Assembly (NCBI RefSeq): GCF_020497125.1
Contig: NC_059073.1
Coordinates: 17,815,225 to 17,879,224, forward strand
DNA length: 64,000 nucleotides
Direction of reading: 5' to 3'
Source of the DNA: Mauremys mutica
Taxonomy: Eukaryota; Chordata; Testudines; Geoemydidae
The position numbers and the translations under genes are program-made. Below the pieces are notes generated by a model. The model made no database searches and was not told the DNA's origin. It was given only the letters and a program-made list of their open reading frames with translations. This document shows positions 21,158 through 29,860 of the stretch, one piece after another. Each line of letters opens with the position of its first letter. The first letter of the stretch is position 1.

Positions 21158-22954
21158 TCAATTGGTGTAATGACCCAACCATTCCCAGTCTTTGTTTAGA
21201 CCACAGTTAATAGTATCTAGTTTGCATATTAATTCAAGTTCAGCAGTCTCTCTTTGGAGTCTGTTTTTGAAGTTTTTTTGTTGCAAAATTGCCACCTTCA
21301 AGTCTGTCACTGAGTGGTTAGAAAGGTTGAAGTGTTCTCCCACTGGTTTTTGAATGTTATGATTCCTGATGTCAGATTTGTGTCCATTTATTCTTTTGCG
21401 TAGAGACTGTCCGGTTTGGCCAATGTACATGGCAGAGGGGCATTGCTGGCACATGATGGCATATATCACGTTGGTAGATGTGCAGGTGTACGAGCCCCTG
21501 ATGGTGCGTCTGATGTGATTAGGTCCTGTGATGGTGTCACTTGAATGGATATGTGGACAGAGCTGGCATCGGGCTTTATTGCAAGGATAGGTTCCTGGGT
21601 TAGTGTTTATGTTGTATGGTGTGCGGTTGCTGGTGAGTATTTGCTTCAGGTTGGGAGGCTGTCTATAAGCAAGGACTGGCCTGTCTCCCAAGATCTGTGA
21701 GAGTGAGGGATCATCTTTAAGGATAGGTTGTAAATCTTTGATGATGCGCTGGAGAGGTTTTAGTTGGGGGCTGTAGGTGATGGCTAGTGGTGTTCTGTTA
21801 TTTTCTTTTTTAGGCCTGTCCTGTAGTAGGTGGCTTCTGGGTACTCTTCTGGCTCTGTCAATCTGTTTTTTCACTTGAGCAGGTGGGTATTGTAGGTTTA
21901 AGAATGCTTGATAGAGATCTTGTAGGTGTTTATCTCTGTCCGAGGGATTGGAGCAAATACGGTTGTATCTTAGAGCTTGGCTGTAGACAATGGATCGTGT
22001 GGTGTGTCCGGGATGGAAGCTGGAGGCATGTAAGTAAGTATAACGGTCAGTGGGTTTCCGGTATAGGGTGGTATTTATGTGACCATCGTTTATTAGCACA
22101 GTAGTGTCTAGGAAATGGACCGCTTGTGTGGATTGGTCTAGGCTGAGGTTGATGGTGGGATGGAAATTGTTAAAATCTCGGTGGAATTCCTCGAGGGCTT
22201 CTTTTCCATGAGTCCAGATGATGAAGATGTCATAAATGTAGCGCAAGTAGAGTAGGGGTGTTAGGGAACGAGAGTTAAGGAAGCGTTGTTCTAAGTCAGC
22301 CATAAAGATGTTGGCATACTGAGGGGCCATGCGGGTACCCATAGCAGTGCCACTGACTTGAAGATATATATTGTCCCCAAATGTGAAATAGTTGTGGGTG
22401 AGGACAAAGTCACAAAGTTCAGCCATCAGGTTAGCCGTGATATTATCAGGGATACTGTTCCTGATGGCTTGTAGTCCATCTTCATGTGGAATGTTAGTGT
22501 AGAGGGCTTCCACATCCATAGTGGCCAGAATGGTGTTTTCTGGAAGATCACTGATGGATTGTAGTTTCCTCAGGAAGTCAGTGGTGTCTCGAAGATAGCT
22601 GGGAGTGCTGGTAGCATAGGGCCTGAGGAGAGAGTCCACATAGCCAGACAATCCTGCTGTTAAAGTACCAATGCTTGAGATGATGGGGCGTCCAGGATTT
22701 CCAGGTTTATGGATCTTGGGTAGCAAATAGAATACACCTGGTCGGGGTTCCAGGCATGTGTCTGTATAGATCTGTTCCTGTGCTTTCTCAGGGAGTTTTT
22801 TGAGCAGATGGTGTAGTTTCTTTTGGTAATCATCAGTGGGATCAGAGGGTAATGGCTTGTAGAATGTGGAGTTAGAGAGTTGCCTGGCAGCCTCTTGTTC
22901 ATATTCCGACCTATTCATGATGACGACAGCACCTCCTTCAACCTTTCTAACCAC
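21158..22954 (-). CDS. Penelope-like reverse transcriptase with GIY-YIG endonuclease, 5' truncated, RT site altered
   Basis: 598 codons are open, but the first codons are GTG-led sequence from the inverted junction. True element coding starts near GGAVVIMNRSEYEQEA (residue 7 on), so the N-terminus is missing. RT motifs run through FYLLPKIHKPGNPGRPI, TMDVEALYTNIPHEDG, GTAMGTRMAPQYANIF and YLRYIYDIFIIW. The last should carry two adjacent aspartates. Here the first is Tyr241 (codon at 22232-22234, a GAT to TAT type change), so polymerase activity is very likely lost. PLYRKPTDRYTYLHASSFHP is the typical Penelope block after it. A CX5CX2C cluster (CNKARCQLC) precedes the GIY-YIG nuclease: VIYAI, MYIGQTGQSLRKRINGHK (Tyr510, Arg519) and a later Glu in VGEHF. 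The nuclease residues look intact. The lack of stops suggests the copy is young despite the altered site. Confidence 0.88.
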   Translation of the reverse strand: MVRKVEGGAVVIMNRSEYEQEAARQLSNSTFYKPLPSDPTDDYQKKLHHLLKKLPEKAQEQIYTDTCLEPRPGVFYLLPKIHKPGNPGRPIISSIGTLTAGLSGYVDSLLRPYATSTPSYLRDTTDFLRKLQSISDLPENTILATMDVEALYTNIPHEDGLQAIRNSIPDNITANLMAELCDFVLTHNYFTFGDNIYLQVSGTAMGTRMAPQYANIFMADLEQRFLNSRSLTPLLYLRYIYDIFIIWTHGKEALEEFHRDFNNFHPTINLSLDQSTQAVHFLDTTVLINDGHINTTLYRKPTDRYTYLHASSFHPGHTTRSIVYSQALRYNRICSNPSDRDKHLQDLYQAFLNLQYPPAQVKKQIDRARRVPRSHLLQDRPKKENNRTPLAITYSPQLKPLQRIIKDLQPILKDDPSLSQILGDRPVLAYRQPPNLKQILTSNRTPYNINTNPGTYPCNKARCQLCPHIHSSDTITGPNHIRRTIRGSYTCTSTNVIYAIMCQQCPSAMYIGQTGQSLRKRINGHKSDIRNHNIQKPVGEHFNLSNHSVTDLKVAILQQKNFKNRLQRETAELELICKLDTINCGLNKDWEWLGHYTN

Positions 22955-23381
22955 TCAGTGACAGACTTGAAGGTGGCAATTTTGCAACAAAAAAACTTCA
23001 AAAACAGACTCCAAAGAGAGACTGCTGAACTTGAATTAATATGCAAACTAGATACTATTAACTGTGGTCTAAACAAAGACTGGGAATGGTTGGGTCATTA
23101 CACCAATTGAATCTATTTCCCTATGTTAAGTTCTCCTCACACCTTCTATGGGCCATCTTAATTATCACTTCAAAAAGTTTTTTTTCCTCCTGCTAACGAT
23201 AGCTCATCTCAATTGATTAGACTCTGCCTGTTGGTTTCCACCTTTTCATGTTCTCTGTATGTATAAATATCTCCTGTCTGTGTGTTCCATTCTATGCATC
23301 CGAAGAAGTGAGCTTTAGCTCACGAAAGCTCATGCTAAAATAAATTTGTTAGTCTTTAAGGTGCCACAAGTACTCCTGTTT
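22933..23381 (+). repeat. Inverted copy of the Penelope 3' end
   Basis: About 450 bp, reverse complement of 20883-21332 with few differences. The clearest is an 8 bp indel: the left copy has an extra TATGCATA-type segment near 21027. It repeats the C-terminal codons of the endonuclease and the 3' untranslated end. It forms the right border of the insertion and ends directly at the 12 bp duplication. Confidence 0.9.
23300..23337 (+). ncRNA. Hammerhead-like motif in Penelope 3' end (candidate)
   Basis: CCGAAGA, then a perfect stem GTGAGC/GCTCAC with a TTTA loop, then GAAA, then GC-TCAT-GC and TA. This is the order of a hammerhead core: CUGANGA, stem II, GAAA, stem III, UH. The core has one deviation (C for U at the second position). 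Stem I pairing is poor. The mirror copy lies at 20923-20960 on the minus strand, and a related version with exact CTGAAGA is at 42899-42936. Hammerheads are known in Penelope-like elements, but cleavage here is unproven. Confidence 0.35.
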
Positions 23382-23393
23382 TGATTAAAGAGT

Positions 23394-24499
23394 GTTCCTT
23401 GTGTAGGAGTTGGGTAGATTTGTTGAACACTGTAGCAGACTGTCTAGCTAAATTTGACTGAATTAGTGAAATATACGGCAGGTACACTCATTCTATTTAA
23501 CTGAAAATAGAGTCAGACACACATGTCCTATATGCAGTAAATATAATATAAAGAGAATGTTTTTTCGCATTTATTCAAAATGGTTCATTGTCTCATCTGT
23601 TCCAAGTCTCTTACCTGATCTCCAAAATATTAAAACCAAAAAAACTACTAAGCATTCCAGCTAATATGTTGACAGCACACTCTGAGTCAAATACTGCCTT
23701 CATTTAAAACAAAGGAAGCTCCCACTGAAATCAATTATGATTGTGCATTTAATTCAGTGGCATATTACCTGTGATCAGACCTGCTGCATGTGACTGGCCC
23801 ATGCTAAGGATAAGAGTCAGCTGCTAATGCCGAGCAAAGAGAGTTACTGCTTTAGCTCAAGTGGCAGGGGCTTGTGCTTTCAACAATAAAGAGCCCAAGG
23901 TTGAGTCTCCCGGATATAATAGAGTTTGTTATGTTCTGATGAGTGTAACATGGGTCAAAATGTGGCATTCTGTAACACAAAGTATTTACTATTACAGTTT
24001 AGACGTGGGACAGAGACCTGTTATTAGGTTGGCCAGGCATTACATAAATAATAGTGTTAAAATCTTGGAAAGCAACTCTACATACGTAACAATACTTCAC
24101 GTTTCCACGGTGCCTTCTGTTGAAAGATCTCAAAGAACTTTAGAACTTTAATATGAGTTAAACTTATTCTCTCCCACTTGATAACTGGGAAAACTGAGGC
24201 CAAATTTTCACTAATTTTAGGTATCCAATTTTGGGGAGCCCAATTGGAACTTGCTACAACCCGATTTTCAGAGATGCCAAGCCCCACAACTCCAACTGTT
24301 GACAATGGCAGCTTCAGGAGCTCAGCACCTCTGAAAATCAGGCCCATACCTGCCCAATGGTAGGCATAGAAAATGTGGGTGTAAGTCACAAAGGAGAGCT
24401 ATGGCTGTCAGGTATAGATGAGATTTCCGGATCCACAGACTTGTGCTTTAGTCACGGGACCATCCTTTTTCCCTAATATTATCATTACTAAGATATTTG
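23394..24499. other. No gene; small foldback repeat
   Basis: Mostly plain non-coding DNA. A MIR/L2-like stretch (CTCAAAGAACTTTAGAA then AACTGGGAAAACTGAGGCC, about 24125-24200) is followed by a hairpin repeat around 24265-24345 (CCCGATTTTCAGAGATGC versus GCACCTCTGAAAATCAGGCC). Confidence 0.4.
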
Positions 24500-24504
24500 A
24501 ATAG

Positions 24505-24620
24505 ATTCATAGATTTTAAGGCAGAAGGGACCATTAGATCATCTAGTCTGACCTCCTATATATCACAAGCCATAGCATTTCATCCATTTACACCTATACT
24601 GACAGCAATAACATGTCTTT
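24505..24620 (-). mobile_element. CR1 LINE 3' end, distal piece of a split copy
   Basis: ATTCATAGATTTTAAGGC, GAAGGGACCATTAGATCATC and CTAGTCTGACCTCC are the minus-strand 3' terminus of a CR1 LINE. The remaining part of the same copy continues at 28786. The break falls near AATAACATGTCTTTAC. Confidence 0.65.
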
Positions 24621-24639
24621 ACAGTGGTTCTAAAAACCC

Positions 24640-24718
24640 AAAGCTCTTGGTAACTATTACTCTTGGCAAAACGGTGGCAGGAAATAAATCAATGGAGACC
24701 TGGCTGTCCGACTGACAG
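24640..24718 (+). repeat. Left inverted border repeat
   Basis: Begins AAAGCTCTTGGTAACT and ends TGGCTGTCCGACTGACAG. Its inverse is at 28681-28759. Differences cluster in a GGCAAAACGG stretch in the middle. Confidence 0.75.
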
Positions 24719-25376
24719 ATGGCTAGCACAAACAGTACACTGCAAGAATAATAGTTACCAAGAGTTTGGGGGGTTTTAAAATCACGGTAACAGAATTGGA
24801 GGCCCCAGAGAGGATCTGGTGGAGATGAAGAGGATGTTTGGCGCAGACAATTTGTCTATTCCAAAAGGAGGTAAAAGATGGTGGGGTGGGGTAGCTCCCT
24901 ACAAGTGCCATTGTCGTAGTTTGTGAGTCAATTTCTGGATAAATTCCATTCCTGGGACTTAGAACTCAGGCTGATAGCCTGCTCGAGTGCGGCATTATGT
25001 CCAAAGGAAAGGAAGCATTTGGAAATGGAGAGCAATTTGAAAATTATGTTGGGAAACAGCTTGACTGATTTTGTACAGGAAGCTGTGGGTAAAGGACCCT
25101 TCATTGGCCCTGGAGCTTTCCCATAAGCAATGGGAAGTCTGGGTTAGTGCAGGGAAATGCGGAGGCCGAAATGTTAGGGCACAGAAGGGGGCGGCCTTGC
25201 AGGGATTGTGGATGGTAGCGGCAGCACTGGATCAGGAGATAAATCAGTTGAAAGATAGGGTGCAGGAATTAGAAAGAATTATAACTGAAAAGGAGAGCGG
25301 GAACTAATTAATCTGCAGATGGAATTGGAGTTTCTCAGAGCTGCTTCCCTGACACAAGCAGTGGCGAGTGTACGAA

Positions 25377-25654
25377 TGGGGGGGGTCGATCTAAGGTACG
25401 CAACTTCAGCTACGTGAATAGCGTAGCTGAAGTCGAAGTACCTTAGCTCAAATTACTTACCCGTCCTCACGGCGCGGGATCGACGTCTGCGGCTCCCCCA
25501 TCGACTCCGCTACCGCCACTCGCTCCGGTGGAGTTCCGGAGTCGACGGGAGCGCGTTCGGGGTTCAATATATCGCGTCTAGATGAGACGCGATATATCGA
25601 ACTCCGAGAAATCGATTGCTACCCGCCGATCTGGCGGGTAGTGAAGACGTACCC
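25377..25654 (-). mobile_element. Harbinger-type MITE
   Basis: Minus-strand relative of the MITE at 44249-44544, with the same blocks in the inverse order (GTCGATC..AAGGTA, AGCTACG, CCCGTCC, GACGTCTGCGGCTCCCCCAT, TCCGGAGTCGACGGGAGCG). The right end is GTGAAGACGTACCC, a diverged terminal repeat. The left terminus is diverged. A central palindrome, GTTCAATATATCGCGTCT and its inverse with one mismatch, lies around 25563-25603. It interrupts the gag-like remnant. Confidence 0.7.
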
Positions 25655-25844
25655 TCAGTTAAATCAGCAAACAACAGAGCGAAGCAGCTGTGAGAGCCCT
25701 TTTGAAAGATTCCCAAAGCAACACTCAGGCAGACCACAGGGATTGCTGGAAACAAATTTGTGCCCTTAAGGCTCATTTGGGAGACCAAAGGGAGATCATG
25801 GCAGCGATCAGAGGGAATCATAGCTGGGAGGAAGATGTAGAGAC

Positions 25845-26096
25845 CAGGGGCGGCTCTAGGAATTTGGCCGCCCCAAGCAGGGCGGCATGCCGCAGGGGGC
25901 GCGCTGCCGGTCACCGGTCCCGCGGCTCTGGGGGACCTCTTGCAAATGTGCCTGCGGAGGGTCCACTGGTCCCGTGGCTCCGGTGGACCTCCCGCAGGCA
26001 TGACTGCGGAAGGTCCGCCGGAGCCGCCTGCCACCCTCCCGGCAAAATTCCGCCCCAAGCGCGTGCTTGGCGCGCTGGGGTCTGGAGCCAGCCCTG
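25845..26096. mobile_element. hAT MITE, CAGGGGCGGCTCTAGG family
   Basis: Ends CAGGGGCGGCTCTAGG and CTGGAGCCAGCCCTG are inverted repeats. The flanks GTAGAGAC and GTAGAGAA are a 7-of-8 target duplication. GC-rich, non-coding, with internal inverted segments (CCTGCGGAGGGTCC). One of five copies of this family in the window. Confidence 0.82.
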
Positions 26097-26901
26097 GTAG
26101 AGAAGAAAAAGGACCCTGATCTGCACCCCTCCTTGCTGCAATTATGAGAGAAAGGACCCTGGTGAATTCCCCTTGGATTCTATCAGGCAGTCTCCATATA
26201 GCACCCTGTGGAGATCTCTGGAAGAGCTGCATAGACCCCCTCCAATAGCCCCCATGTCAACATCACAGTCATAAAGAGGGGTCTTCAGAGAAGTCAGGGA
26301 GGAACGAAGGCGCGATGGAGACTAGACCCTTCTCTCCTGACCAGGTTATGGCAGTAGGGAAATCAGATGGGCTTGTTGCATAGGAATGCAGCTTTGGGGT
26401 GGATGGTCAGAGTATCTGGCACAGCTGGATTTACTCCAGCTGATGTGGCAGCTATGCGCAGGGAGTGTATGGCCCCCGCAAGGATTTTGCAGGGCTCCCT
26501 TATGATATTAAAACTGGGGCTCCTCTTGGAGTTGAAGATGCAGAAAAACACACATGCAGAAAGAAGTAATACAAACCCTCTTCCTGGGAGAGAGCCCCAC
26601 AGTCATATTTCACCAAGAGAAGCAGCAAGCAGGGGAGAGAGCAGAAAGTTATATAGCCAGGAAACAGCTGGCATGGAGGCACTCTGGTCTGACACATGTC
26701 ATTAACCCAGATTTTTCAGCCCTTCCCTTTAGACATACCTTGATCCAAGGATTCCTCCCCATGATTCATATGGCCCTAGTGGGTACGGACCTGGCGGTGG
26801 CTCAAACAAGAGATATTGAGGATAGGGCGAAAAAGGCCTATGAGTCCAAAAAGATATTCACCCACCTAAGGGGAAACCTGTTAAGATGGCCAATCTGGGG
26901 A

Positions 26902-26988
26902 TTGGTCCTGCTTTGGGCAGGGGGTTGGACTAGATACCTCCTGAGGTCCCTTCCAACCCTGAGATTCTATGATTCTACGATTCTATGA
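26902..26988 (+). mobile_element. CR1 LINE 3' terminus
   Basis: GGTCCTGCTTTGGGCAGGGG, GGTTGGACTAGA, TCCTGAGGTCCCTTCCAACC and then a tail of ATTCTATGATTCTACGATTC. This is the plus-strand extreme 3' end of CR1, including the characteristic 8 bp tail repeats. It is heavily 5' truncated. Confidence 0.85.
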
Positions 26989-27194
26989 CCATAGCCCCTG
27001 CAAGTAACACTCTTGGGGAAGGTCACAGAGGAAGAGAGAGGGGAGACAGACCCTATAAGGGTCGGGGCAGGCCCCCTGACCCATCGTGTGGGGAAATTTG
27101 GAAATGACTCTTAAAATATGAGCCAAAGGAAAAGCTACACCAGCTGTCCAGCCCCAAACTCCTAATGAAGCTGGCAGAACATGAACTGGTCAAG

Positions 27195-27600
27195 CAGAAA
27201 AGTAAAAAGCCCTAGTGCACCACTGGTTGCCACCCTATCTGGGGTGCTGGAACAGGGAGGATCAGTGGGTCATGGCCCCATCACTTTTTTCTGGACATAA
27301 GGGTGAGTGACAGGGAGGAGGGGGAGGAGAGGAGTGAACAGGGGGTGGGGTTGGGGGGGAAGAGGTGGTGTGGGAGCAGGGCTTTGGGGGGAAGAAGTGG
27401 CATGAAGATGAGGTCTCGAGGGACGAGCTGGTGTGAGGGTGGCAGTTCAGGGGGAATGGGTGGTGTGGGGACAGGAACTTGGTGGAAGAGGTGGCACGGA
27501 GAGGATGGGGCCACAGTTCGGGTGCTGGTGGACCCCCACTTTTAGGGAACTTCTGCAGCGCCTGCACCCTATATGGAGGCCAGACATCCCGAGTCCCCCA
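27195..27600. repeat. G-rich interspersed repeat, unclassified
   Basis: The stretch begins CACCACTGGTTGCCACCC, continues with GGTGCTGGAACAGGGAGGA and a G-rich purine run, and ends near GCGCCTGCACCCTATATGG. It looks like an interspersed repeat rather than unique sequence. I cannot name the family. The open frames on both strands are compositional. Confidence 0.3.
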
Positions 27601-27787
27601 CCTCCCAGTTGTGGCATGATTATACACTGATGGGTGGGAGAGGTTTATAGTTTATATGGAGTTTGCAAGAGGAATTCTAGGAATAGACGCTTTGCAGGAA
27701 TTAACAGTAAATTGCCTGGACCACTGCCGCTAGCTGGAATATTGATTATCATGCTTATTGCCAAAAACAGGCGAGTCACTAGGCCAG

Positions 27788-28205
27788 GGGTTGGCATGGC
27801 AACCTACGGCACGCGTGCCAAAGGTGGCACGTGAGCCGATGTTTGATGGCACGCGGGGCGGGCTGAGCTGATCAGCCCACCGCCGCTGTGGGGTTCCCGC
27901 TGCTGGCCCCTTACCAGCTGGGGTCCGGCCCGGTCCCACTCAGCACCCGCTGCTGGCCTGGGGGAAGGAACCCCAGGCTGGCAGCGGGCTGAGACCCCAG
28001 CTGGCGGGAGCCCGTGGTGGAAACCCCAGAGAGGTGGCGGTCAGCCCCCCGCTGCTCTGGGGTTCCGGCCGCTGGCCCCTTGCCAGCCGGGGTCCCCTCA
28101 GCCCCACTCACCTTGCTTCCAGTTGGAGTTCCAGCGCAGGCCCCCTGCCAGACAGGGTCCAGGCTTCCGGCCCTGCTCAGCCCTACCAGCCGCCAGCAGC
28201 CTTCA
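27788..28205. mobile_element. Truncated hAT-like repeat (CAGGGGTTGGCA end)
   Basis: The left end CAGGGGTTGGCA followed by GGCACGCGTGCCAAAGG has the form of a hAT-type terminus. The body is GC-rich with internal near-duplicates (CCGCTGCTGGCCCCTTACCAG at 27897 against CCGCTGGCCCCTTGCCAGC at 28068). No right inverted end or target duplication was found, so the copy seems truncated. Confidence 0.35.
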
Positions 28206-28211
28206 TGGTAA

Positions 28212-28680
28212 GATCTCTGTTGAAATGGCTGAGGAATGTGTTTTTACAAAACAGGAAGCTTATCTCTATTTGCTCTCTGAGATGTGTTTGTCAGGACCCT
28301 CAAGTATGGGGACTTTGCAAAACCACATCTGTCTAATTAACCATCTGAGGAAACCTCTTGCTTAACCTGTGAAATTGTTTGCTTAACAAGTCTTTTTGCA
28401 TGACATGTTATTGTCATACTAACACAATAAATAAGGGGGGAGCAGTTTGGGCTAGTTGGATCACTCTGCGGACACGTCTTGCGGTCCCCACTGGCAGACA
28501 GAAGGCTGGCCATTGGAAGGTTGCTGCTGTACCACTCGAGAACCACCCCAGACTTTGATAATTACTGAAGGTTGGGGGTGCTTTAGTAACCTGTTGTGGA
28601 CGTGTGTAAGTGCTTGAGACTAAATAGAGTGTAGCTTTAAGGTTAGAGCACTCTTGCATTGTACTGCCTGTGTCTATCGT
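28212..28680 (+). repeat. LTR-like sequence (tentative)
   Basis: Non-coding stretch with AATAAATAAGGGG in a TATA-like position near 28427 and downstream sequence resembling an LTR transcribed region. It abuts the right inverted border of the composite insertion. Clean TG...CA ends and a target duplication were not found, so this is only a possible LTR of the decayed gag-bearing element. Confidence 0.3.
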
Positions 28681-28759
28681 CTGTCAGTCGGACAGCCATG
28701 TCTCCACTGATTTATTTCCTGCCATTGCCACGCCAAGAGTAAAAGTTACCAAGAGCTTT
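28681..28759 (-). repeat. Right inverted border repeat
   Basis: Inverse of 24640-24718, about 89 percent identical without gaps. It starts CTGTCAGTCGGACAGCCA and ends TTACCAAGAGCTTT, and the CR1 resumes about 25 bp later. Confidence 0.75.
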
Positions 28760-28785
28760 GAGGTCAGAAAACCCCAGGTAACCAT

Positions 28786-29860
28786 GTATCTGACTAAAAC
28801 ATATCCTCCAGGAGCATCGAGTCTTGATTTAAAGACTTCAAGAGATGGAGATTCCACCAGTGTCCTTGGTAGTTTGCTCCAATGGTTATCACTCTGACTG
28901 TTAAAAAAAATCTGCCTTATTTTTAATTTGAATTTGTCTGACTTTAATCTATCATAGAAAGGCATACCAAGAACCAGTGGCTGAAAGTTAACAAGCCCTT
29001 TTGTGCCTGGTTTATGTCCCTGTGAAGGTACTTACACACCATAATCTAGTCATTTTGTTCAAGATCTTTTTGTTAAGATAAGCAGAGTGATCTTCAGTCT
29101 TTCATTGTAATGCATATTTTCCAGAGCTTGAATGATTTTTGTGAACCTTTTCTTCCCCCTTTCCAATTTTTCAACTTCCTTTTTAAAATATGGATGGCAG
29201 AACTGATCTTCCAATATTGGTTTCTCCAGTGCCATGTACAGTAGTAAAACCACCACCCTGCTCCTACTCACTACTTCCCTGTTTGTACTAGGATCGTATT
29301 AGGCCTTTTGTCACAGCATTGCAGTGGGAGCTCAGATTAAATTGCTTGTCCACGCTGACCCCTAAATCCTTTCCAGAACTGCTGCTTTGCAGGATACAGT
29401 CCCCCATTCCGAAGGCCTGGCCTGGTATTCGTTGTTTCTAGATATTTCGCGTTTGGCTTTATTAAAATGTGTTTTGTTTGAATGGCCCCAGCTTACCAAG
29501 CAATCCAGATTGCTCTGTATAACTACCCAGTCTTCCTCATATTTACCATTGAACCGATCTTTGTGTTAGCCTCAGTTTTTATCAGAAATGATTACTTCCA
29601 GATCATTGATAATAATATTGAATAGCACGTAGCCTGGGCCTGATTCTTGCGGAATGCCACTAGAAACACCCCTATTTGATGAAGATTCCCCTTGACTTAT
29701 TAAGATCTGTCAGTTAGCCAGTTCTTAATCCTTTTCACATGGTCCTTTTCTGACTGAATAGTGCTAATTCTTTGGTCAGAATATCGTGCAATATTAAGTC
29801 AACCACATTACAGAATGTGAGTGTATTACATCTACAGGTTATCAGGGCCTGTTGGCTGAA
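28786..29860 (-). mobile_element. CR1 LINE, body and 3' region (minus strand)
   Basis: Continuation of the CR1 whose 3' end is at 24505-24620. Minus-strand sequence runs from the 3' untranslated part (TCTTGATTTAAAGACTTC) into decayed ORF2. The stretch TTAGGCCTTTTGTCACAGCATTG and CACGCTGACCCCTAAATCC belongs to the coding part of CR1-type LINEs. Confidence 0.65.
29059..29271 (-). pseudogene. CR1 ORF2 C-terminal remnant
   Basis: The minus-strand frame contains FKKEVEKLERGKKRFTKII then ALENMHYNERLKI, which matches the segment found near the C-terminus of CR1 RT proteins (a Lys/Glu-rich helix followed by L-x-x-M/L-x-Y-x-E-R-L). It is cut by stops on both sides and only about 70 codons survive. 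Confidence 0.6.

Larger units (their letters stand above)
20841..23381 (-). mobile_element. Penelope-like retroelement with inverted 3' arm
   Basis: A 2.54 kb insertion is flanked by the perfect 12 bp direct repeat TGATTAAAGAGT (20829-20840 and 23382-23393). The main copy lies on the minus strand, 5' truncated at about 22935, and carries an RT plus GIY-YIG frame. The 450 bp 3' end of the element (20883-21332) is repeated in opposite orientation at 22933-23381, joined head to head with the truncated 5' side. The terminal CAGACTAACACGGCTGCTAC motif is present only on the left end. Inverted or tandem partial copies are a known habit of Penelope-like elements. Confidence 0.88.
24907..26862 (+). 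pseudogene. Broken gag-like retroelement coding sequence
   Basis: Plus-strand open pieces read as one decayed coding region: 24923-25126, a frame-shifted continuation to 25307, a piece at about 25660-25844, and 26104-26862 in shifting frames. Visible features are a helical segment with heptad pattern (EINQLKDRVQELERII) and, further on, GERAESYIARKQLAW, which resembles the major homology region of retroviral-type capsid proteins. Two MITEs (25377-25654, 25845-26096) interrupt it, and there are additional stops and shifts. No protease, RT or integrase follows. This is a non-functional remnant of an LTR-type retroelement. The lineage is not assigned. Confidence 0.45.
24627..28765. mobile_element. 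Composite insertion inside a CR1, with inverted ends
   Basis: About 4.1 kb separates two pieces of one CR1. The borders carry an inverted repeat: 24640-24718 matches the reverse complement of 28681-28759 at about 70 of 79 positions, ungapped. Inside lie gag-like coding remnants, two nested MITEs, a CR1 3' end, two further repeats and an LTR-like stretch. A third, shorter inverted match to the left border lies at 24743-24770. Whether this is one element or several stacked insertions is unresolved. Confidence 0.5.

Noticed and set aside
22880..23110. Separate 76-codon gene ending like the endonuclease
   Set aside because: It is the inverted duplicate of the Penelope C-terminus, without the RT or nuclease core.
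28212..28680. Confident second provirus LTR
   Set aside because: No TG...CA termini or target duplication could be fixed, so it is listed only as tentative.
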